A DNA stretch of 6,473 nt. Source: Pirellulaceae bacterium (GTDB lineage Bacteria; Planctomycetota; Planctomycetia; Pirellulales; Pirellulaceae). How positions within the stretch are numbered: position 1 is the stretch's first letter; each line of letters starts with the position of its first letter. Position numbers and translations under genes: made by a program. Below the pieces are notes generated by a model that was not told where the DNA came from, did not search any database, and saw only the letters and a program-made list of their open reading frames with translations. The stretch lies in NCBI GenBank assembly GCA_020846515.1, contig JADLDX010000951.1, positions 1 through 6,473 on the forward strand, written 5' to 3'. Below are positions 5,224 to 6,473 of this stretch, piece by piece.

Positions 5224-6473
5224 ATGAACCTCGAACAACTATCTGCCGCTGAACTTGGTCGGCGCATGGCGACTGGAGAGCTATCCAGCCGAAGCGTCAC
5301 CGAGTACTTTCTCAATCGCATCGAGCAACTGGATGGCTCCTTGCAATCCTTCGTGCATGTCGATCCGGTTTTGGCCCTGGCCGATGCGGAGGCTGTCGAC
5401 CAACGCCTGGCGCAAAAAGATGCCAGCCTGTCACCTCTGGCCGGCGTGCCTATCGCCCTCAAGGACATCTTGTGCGTTCGCGGCGTGAACACGACCTGCG
5501 GCTCGCGGATGTTGGAACAATTCAAACCACCCTATGACGCTGGTGTCGTCGAGCGGTTGCGTCGCGCCGGTTTGGTTCTGCTGGGCAAGACGAATCTCGA
5601 TGAGTTTGCGATGGGCGGTAGTACGGAGACCAGTATCTTCGGCGCCACCCGCAATCCCTGGGATACGCTGCGTACGGCGGGCGGCAGTAGCGGCGGTTCG
5701 GCGGCGGCATTAGCCGCAGGGCTGGCACCGCTGTCCATCGGTACCGACACCGGTGGCTCCGTGCGTCAACCGGCTGCCTTTTGTGGCGTGTTGGGCTTGA
5801 AGCCGACCTATGGTCGCATCAGCCGTTATGGTCTGATTGCGTTCGCCAGTAGTCTCGATCAAGTTGGTCCGTTTGCCCATTATGCGGAAGATCTGGCCTT
5901 GTTGATGGCGATTATCGCTGGGCATGATGACCGCGATAGCACTTCATTGTCGACGCCGGCGGAGGATTATCATGCGGGCCTGGCCAATAGCCTGAAGGGT
6001 TTACGCGTCGGCGTGCTGACGTCGCAGCTCTCTTCCGAAGGCGTACATCCGCAAGTGCGTAAGAGTGTCGAAGCGACCGCGGCCGCTCTGCGAGATTTGG
6101 GCGCTACGACGGTCGATGTGGAGTTGCCGCATGCCAAGTACTCCGTGGCCACTTATTACTTGATTGCCCCCAGTGAAGCCAGTAGCAACCTGGCGCGATA
6201 CGATGGCGCGCATTATGGCTATCGCGCAGCTCTGCCGCCCAAAGAGGCCAGCTTGGAGGCGATGTACTGCCAGACGCGCAGCGCCGGCTTTGGCGCCGAA
6301 GTCAAACGCCGGATCATGCTGGGCACATTTGCTCTCAGCTCCGGTTACTACGATGCCTACTATCGCAAAGCCCTGCAACTACGGCGACTGATCTATGACG
6401 ATTACCAGGCAGCCTTTGCCAGCGTTGATTGCGTGTTAGGGCCGACAACTCCCTCCACAGCCTTTGGAATTGG
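5224..6473 (+). CDS. gatA: Glutamyl-tRNA(Gln)/aspartyl-tRNA(Asn) amidotransferase subunit A (GatA), 3' truncated by window
   Basis: GatA is the glutaminase subunit of GatCAB. It releases ammonia from glutamine, and the ammonia is channelled to GatB to amidate Glu-tRNA(Gln) and/or Asp-tRNA(Asn) in the cytosol. The frame runs open from the ATG at 5224 to the window end: 416 full codons of a usual length near 485. The amidase-signature Ser-cisSer-Lys triad is complete: Lys80 in PIALKD, Ser155 in [11 protein letters not shown] and Ser179 in [10 protein letters not shown], each one residue on from the S. aureus positions. [16 protein letters not shown] and [20 protein letters not shown] are GatA hallmarks. 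[20 protein letters not shown] followed by YDAYY separates GatA from generic amidases. No Shine-Dalgarno sequence precedes the start, but the first residues ([20 protein letters not shown]) match the family N-terminus. gatC is not immediately upstream; instead there is a 367 bp repeat-rich gap. The last visible codons ([11 protein letters not shown]) are normal, so the truncation is only the window edge. Confidence 0.96.
   Translation, partial: MNLEQLSAAELGRRMATGELSSRSVTEYFLNRIEQLDGSLQSFVHVDPVLALADAEAVDQRLAQKDASLSPLAGVPIALKDILCVRGVNTTCGSRMLEQFKPPYDAGVVERLRRAGLVLLGKTNLDEFAMGGSTETSIFGATRNPWDTLRTAGGSSGGSAAALAAGLAPLSIGTDTGGSVRQPAAFCGVLGLKPTYGRISRYGLIAFASSLDQVGPFAHYAEDLALLMAIIAGHDDRDSTSLSTPAEDYHAGLANSLKGLRVGVLTSQLSSEGVHPQVRKSVEATAAALRDLGATTVDVELPHAKYSVATYYLIAPSEASSNLARYDGAHYGYRAALPPKEASLEAMYCQTRSAGFGAEVKRRIMLGTFALSSGYYDAYYRKALQLRRLIYDDYQAAFASVDCVLGPTTPSTAFGI

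Noticed and set aside
5139..5525. 128-codon minus-strand frame overlapping the gatA start
   Set aside because: It is antisense to the conserved GatA N-terminus including the catalytic Lys80 region, and its own N-terminal end translates the repeat unit.

Overview
The window looks like a chromosomal stretch from a Planctomycetota bacterium, probably a relative of the Pirellulaceae. The grounds are a very long, cysteine-free FlgL of 655 residues, mostly absent Shine-Dalgarno sequences, moderately GC-rich codon use, and intergenic repeats of a kind I associate with that group. This is an inference from style, not a database match. All five genes lie on the + strand.

Layout: (1) 1-1208, the C-terminal 401 codons of flgK, cut by the window start. 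(2) 1229-3196, flgL, enlarged by three tandem copies of a flagellin-hook-IN-like module. (3) 3281-3787, moaC (molybdenum cofactor biosynthesis). (4) 3771-4856, a long-chain trans-polyprenyl diphosphate synthase whose start overlaps the end of moaC by 17 bases. (5) 4857-5223, a 367-base gene-free stretch full of repeats: 27-28 bp tandem units, a 134 bp palindromic element, and two inverted copies of the unit. (6) 5224-6473, gatA (tRNA amidotransferase subunit A), 416 codons visible, cut by the window end.

How the genes relate: flgK and flgL encode the two proteins of the hook-filament junction and form an operon-like pair with a 20 bp gap. moaC and the prenyl synthase look translationally coupled, but they serve unrelated pathways (Moco; quinone side chain or other long isoprenoids). 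gatA is housekeeping translation machinery and is separated from them by the repeat region. The flagellar cluster therefore appears to end at flgL.

No unknown enzymatic or defence system is visible. The most interesting item is non-coding. At 4951-5084 lies a small MITE-like element with 20 bp terminal inverted repeats (18/20) and a perfect 9 bp direct repeat on both sides. Removing it with one copy of the direct repeat restores an intact unit of the surrounding repeat (21/21 bases identical to the neighbouring unit). The second point of interest is the shared IN-like module, three copies in FlgL and apparently one in FlgK.
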